Made by a program: the position numbers and the translations under genes. Under the pieces are notes generated by a model that had not been told where the DNA came from, did no database searches, and saw nothing but the letters and a program-made list of their open reading frames with translations. This document shows, in pieces, positions 60,480 to 64,000 of a stretch of 64,000 nucleotides of DNA (within the stretch, counting starts at the first letter, position 1; each line of letters begins with the position of its first letter). Source of the DNA: Rhytidiadelphus loreus (taxonomy: Eukaryota > Streptophyta > Bryopsida > Hypnales > Hylocomiaceae). The stretch covers positions 50,325,348 through 50,389,347 of the forward strand of contig OX344764.1 in NCBI GenBank assembly GCA_947034895.1. Direction: 5' to 3'.

Positions 60480-60860
60480 TGAAAATAATAAATACCAATA
60501 CAAACACATGTCTTGGATACAAATACGTATCTAGGATATGGATACGATACAAATATGAGTTATGGTCAAATTGACATATCCCATATTGTTTGGAACTGTG
60601 AAGTGCTCCCTCAAATTCAAATAGGAGGAAGGAGAGGCAGGATAATTAAAAAAAAGTTAACTACAAAATGGAAGAAGGGGGGAGGTAAAAAATATTTATA
60701 AAAAGAAAATTTAATCACAAAAATTGGGGAAGGAGGGTAATAGTTTAAAAAGAAATTTAATTTTTAATGGAGGTCTTTTTTAAGTGGATGGAAGGAGGGG
60801 TGCATTAATTGAAATGCAACTCTACCTTACTATCCACTCAAAAGACAAGACAAAGACTAT
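60480..60860. repeat. Dispersed repeat related to 45745-46560
   Basis: Shares the gatatgg/ccatat words, a purine-rich ggaggaaggagaggcagg tract, aagtggatgg and ccactcaaaagac with the 45.7-46.6 kb repeat, partly in inverted order. Boundaries are approximate. Confidence 0.5.
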
Positions 60861-61924
60861 TGTATTGTCAACATGATGCTAAGCCAAAACCTATCAAACA
60901 TATATTCAAGGCTCCTGTAATATGTATCAAGTTTGTTAGAGAGGGAGAAATAACTCCAACCCATTATAGATTGATATGAATTAAAGGCTTGTTCATATTT
61001 GATCCCACATATAATTACAAATAATTATTGTAATAATACCAATACTACATACATAGTTCTCCGACATGCATTTGCATAGCGTCCATGTTCTATTTTCTTC
61101 TCCCTTTGTTTACTTTTTGCAAGATTCTCGATTAAAGGGAGGCGTTATATTATTAACTTTTGAATGTTGGGTACTTTAGTATTGGATGACTTTTTAATAT
61201 TGTGTTTGGGTATATATATAAGAAGGTAGGATTATTTCTAACAAGATGTTAAGTGATATTTCATCTAGAACACCCCATTCCCATTCATATATTCATTCCT
61301 AAGTCTTGCTTCTTCACTTTAGAACCAACTTCTTCATGATGCAAATTCCAATGAAGTTCATTTACCTTCAAGATATTGATAGATTGTCATTCCTTAAATC
61401 TCTATTTTTTGAAGAACGGTTTTAGTATATGTCTAGGAAGAATATTAGGTAGCTACTTAATTTTCACTTCAAATATTCATAGAAAATTAAAAATAAATAA
61501 AAATTGAGGGATAATTTATTTTCCACTTAGTTTTTCTCCAAAAGGCCAATCCTCCTCGAACATGGAAGTCCAATCATAAACACAAACTCATATGCGAAGG
61601 TTTGATTCAATGCTCAAGTGCCAAAATTTAATTTCGACATCAGATTCTCAAGGGTCCACATCACCTCACACCATTCACAAGATGACATGTGGCCCTTTTT
61701 AACAAAAATGACTTAATATCTGACCCTCACGTAAGAGAATTGGAACAGGTCGAGAGGAACCTGTGGAGAAGGGCCCTCGTCATAGCAAGTAACTAAAGAT
61801 TCTCGTAGACATTAGGGTTTGGACCCCCGTCTCGCACATTCTTCCATTCTTTTCTAGTTGCGTCCCCGAATTGCGAGGTCGAATTTATCACCCTTTGGCA
61901 AGCGAAGCATATTTCTTAGCAACC
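60861..61924. other. Intergenic DNA and COX5C 5' region
   Basis: AT-rich to about 61700, then G+C rises towards the COX5C start, as expected for promoter and 5'UTR. A tatatatataag run near 61212 lies too far upstream to assign as its TATA box. No other gene seen. Confidence 0.4.
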
Positions 61925-62881
61925 ATGACTGCCGCAGCCAAGTTGCCCGCGCACGTCGTGGCGCAGGCTTCCAAGTCGAGTCCCAACTTGTTGCGAGAAA
62001 TTTTCTATGGCATAGGCCTTGGAATTTTCGGTGAGGGCCTGAATTCGGACCTCCCTTTTTTTTCTTCCCGTTCTAGTACCGTATTCGGTGTTGATTTTTC
62101 TCTGTTTAAAATTCTATCTTTTCTTTTGTAGGCGGGACTACAATGAAAGGATTATCGGGATTAGTTCGGAAGTCACTGCTTGTGGTGGAAATTGTTGAAT
62201 TAGTTGTTGATGATGTGTTGGATTCAGAGTCGAGGTTGGAGTGTCTGTCAGGACGCAAAGAATCTCTGCGTTCTTGCATGTTTCAAGGATCTGCTAAATT
62301 TTTTTCTAGATTATGAACTTCCCTTCGTGTTTTTGATATTCTTACTCTAATTTTTAGTTTTGACTAGAGCTGACTGTAGAATTTTTTTGTTATGCGATAG
62401 TTCTTTAGTTTTGACAGGCATTCCCTCACAAGAATCTGAACTTGTTACTTGATTATTACCTCAAGATTAGAGGATCCACTCTGGAGATTTTTTTTCTAGA
62501 ATTATAACTTTATTTATTTCGTTGGGGTTCTTACTTTGCTTAGCTTTTTAATAGAGGTGACATTTAGAATGTTGTTTTGTGCGCTAGTTCTTTGGTTTAG
62601 ACAAGAATTCTCTTATGAAAATCTCAACTTGTTACTTGATATCTACCTACCGCCCTTCATGTTCTTAAGATATTCGGTAGAAATCTTAGCTTATTTCGTA
62701 ATGCGTTTGGTGTGTTTTTTAAAGCGTTGTTTTGTTTTTGAGTATTGATTTTATGTTTTGGTGTGGCATGACAGGTGGCTCGTTCTGGAAGGTGCATCAC
62801 TTGAATGAGCGCCGCAAGACAGAGGAATTCTATGCCCGATTGGAGGCAGGAGAGATCACTGTTCAGGCTGCGGAAGAGTAA
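61925..62881 (+). CDS. COX5C: Cytochrome c oxidase subunit 5C, 2 exons
   Basis: Small nuclear-encoded subunit of plant mitochondrial complex IV. Exons 61925-62030 and 62775-62881 join in frame (phase 1) to 70 aa; the family is usually about 64 aa. The N-terminal KLPAHVVAQASKSSPNLLRE matches the matrix-facing start. FYGIGLGIFGGSFWKVHHLN is the single membrane segment, and ERRKTEEFYARLEAGEITV is the family's C-terminal signature. The 744-bp intron interrupts the membrane segment. Two other AG sites after T-rich tracts in the intron (for example before 62132) give no family sequence and were rejected. The first ATG was taken as start. Confidence 0.93.
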
Positions 62882-63921
62882 ATATTTCAATTGTGAGTAA
62901 GTGGCATATGTTGGTGAAGTCCTCTTGCAATTCTGTTTCGTTCCATCTCTATTTTGTGCTGTATTCGTCAGCGATAATCAGGCACGTCTTGTAAATTTCT
63001 TATCTATGATGAGTGTGTATCCAGGATATGCAGTTATACAAATATGGTTTGATTTTAAAGGCACATTTTTATGTCTGCATTCGGATATTCTTGTGCAGTA
63101 GATCTTACAGTGAAATGTGGGGTTTTCGACAGGTTTATAGGACTTCACAGGCATTTCTCAGCTTATTGAAGGGAATTGTGTTTTCGGAATCGTGTTCCGT
63201 TCGCAACAATGACCATGAACTAGTGAAATGTCAGGAAGATGGATCTGTGTGTTTTATAGCTGTATCTGGAGTTGGTTATGGTTTAGAGAAATCGTAACTT
63301 TCTTTTTTCACTAGCTACAATGATACTTGCAAAAGAATTTTCTCATTCTTAGAGGTGATCTTATGCACCACTTGCTCAATAAAATTGAAGATGGTTTGAC
63401 GACACAAAATCTCATACTTTTGCAATACAATACTGGTTTTTGAGCTGTAATTATCTTCGAAGGTTCCAAACCTTCTCTAGGCTTCTCTTCCATCTCTATC
63501 CTGTAAGTCCTGTGATTTCACCTTCTGGTCAGCTCCAGAAATCGTGGGTTTCTTTCTACCGTGACTCAGCTAGAAGATCACCACCTAATCTCTATGCAGA
63601 AACGCGCGTTCTGCTATGTGCTGTACCGGATTGGACAACCGAATTTCTGCGACAGAGGGCAGAGTGGACTGAGGACCGGTACTCGCAACCCTTTCTAATT
63701 GCACTCTGCAATTGCACATTCCCTGATTGCACAAATCTGACTGTTCAGTTTTCACATGTCAAGTTGTGAACACGTGGCAGGTGCATTTATCCATCAAGGC
63801 AGTGCCATTAGAGAGGGTTGAGTGCACTATTGTTCTGTAGAGTGTCTTTTCTGCATCAAACATTGATTCTATTCAGTAACGTCGATTGAATTTGTCTTCC
63901 AATTTCTTCTCCTGATTTCCT
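62882..63921 (+). other. COX5C 3' region and intergenic DNA
   Basis: Probably the 3'UTR for the first several hundred bases. The open frames at 63013-63297 and 63440-63769 have no recognised domain. Confidence 0.4.
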
Positions 63922-64000
63922 TGAAGCAGCTGAAGAACTGATAAGCCCCCCAGGAAAGATACTCAACTAACTGCATCTTTCCACGTGGAAGGATGGCCGT
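63922..64000. repeat. Copy of the 57517-57603 G-box block, cut by the window edge
   Basis: Matches 57517-57603 in the same orientation: cttgaagc, agctga, gataagcc, gatact, ctgcatct, tccacgtggaag and atggc(c/t)gt. It contains a perfect ccacgtgg at 63981-63988. The window ends inside the match. Confidence 0.6.

Noticed and set aside
62132..62315. Possible extra COX5C exon after a ttttgtag acceptor
   Set aside because: Skipping it restores the family sequence exactly across the exon 1/exon 2 join; including it inserts unrelated residues.
63795..63825. Third UBC13-related trace (19-bp identity with a UBC13-A intron)
   Set aside because: The match is one short word without exon sequence, so chance or a minor repeat is more likely.
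1..64000. CRISPR array, rRNA, bacterial operons, riboswitches, LTR retrotransposon
   Set aside because: No regularly spaced short repeats with unique spacers, no rRNA-like stretches, and no paired long terminal direct repeats or reverse-transcriptase motifs were seen.

Overview
The window looks like nuclear DNA from a land plant. Genes have many GT-AG introns, proteins carry plastid and secretory targeting segments, there is a nuclear tRNA-Tyr with a short anticodon intron, and AT-rich intergenic DNA is full of small DNA transposons. The low G+C, the moderate introns and the style of the peroxidase and UBC13 make a bryophyte, perhaps a moss, my best guess. That is inference and I cannot name a species.

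Seven protein genes could be rebuilt exon by exon with the frame kept throughout: a secreted class III peroxidase (+, 1773-3515); UBC13 copy A (-, 7816-9951); UBC13 copy B (+, 26473-28841); the AP-2 clathrin adaptor mu subunit (-, 35061-40141, 13 exons); the plastid DHNA phytyltransferase ABC4/MenA of phylloquinone synthesis (-, 48662-54755, 11 exons); a Cys-rich plastid or thylakoid protein of unknown function (-, 55916-57492, 4 exons); and cytochrome c oxidase subunit 5C (+, 61925-62881). A tRNA-Tyr(GUA) gene (+, 55149-55231) lies between the two plastid-protein genes. The genes are unrelated housekeeping functions on both strands, with no sign of a cluster or operon.

Region by region: 1-4150 holds the peroxidase and its 3' tandem repeats. 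4150-7000 is AT-rich spacer with a PIF/Harbinger-type element. 7.0-10.2 kb is UBC13-A. 10.3-22.3 kb is spacer with a decayed piggyBac-type transposase, an unrecognised decayed reading frame, and CACTA-type insertions, one nested inside another. 22.4-26.47 kb is a diverged tandem duplication whose first unit ends in a dead copy of the UBC13-B 5' region. 26.2-29.6 kb is UBC13-B, an inverted paralogue of copy A that matches it through both UTRs. 29.6-34.1 kb is spacer. 35-40.1 kb is AP2M, followed by a 3.5 kb near-palindromic foldback element flanked by an 11-bp repeat. 44-48.6 kb is spacer with tandem and dispersed repeats. 48.66-57.5 kb holds ABC4, tRNA-Tyr and the plastid protein. 58.7-61.8 kb is spacer with a palindromic MITE, and 61.9-63.4 kb is COX5C.

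I found no new multi-gene system. The most notable items are the foldback element carrying a datable MITE insertion, the nested CACTA pair with intact target-site duplications, the piggyBac relic in a plant, the CpG-depleted duplicate of the UBC13-B promoter/5'UTR, and the conserved Cys-rich plastid protein.
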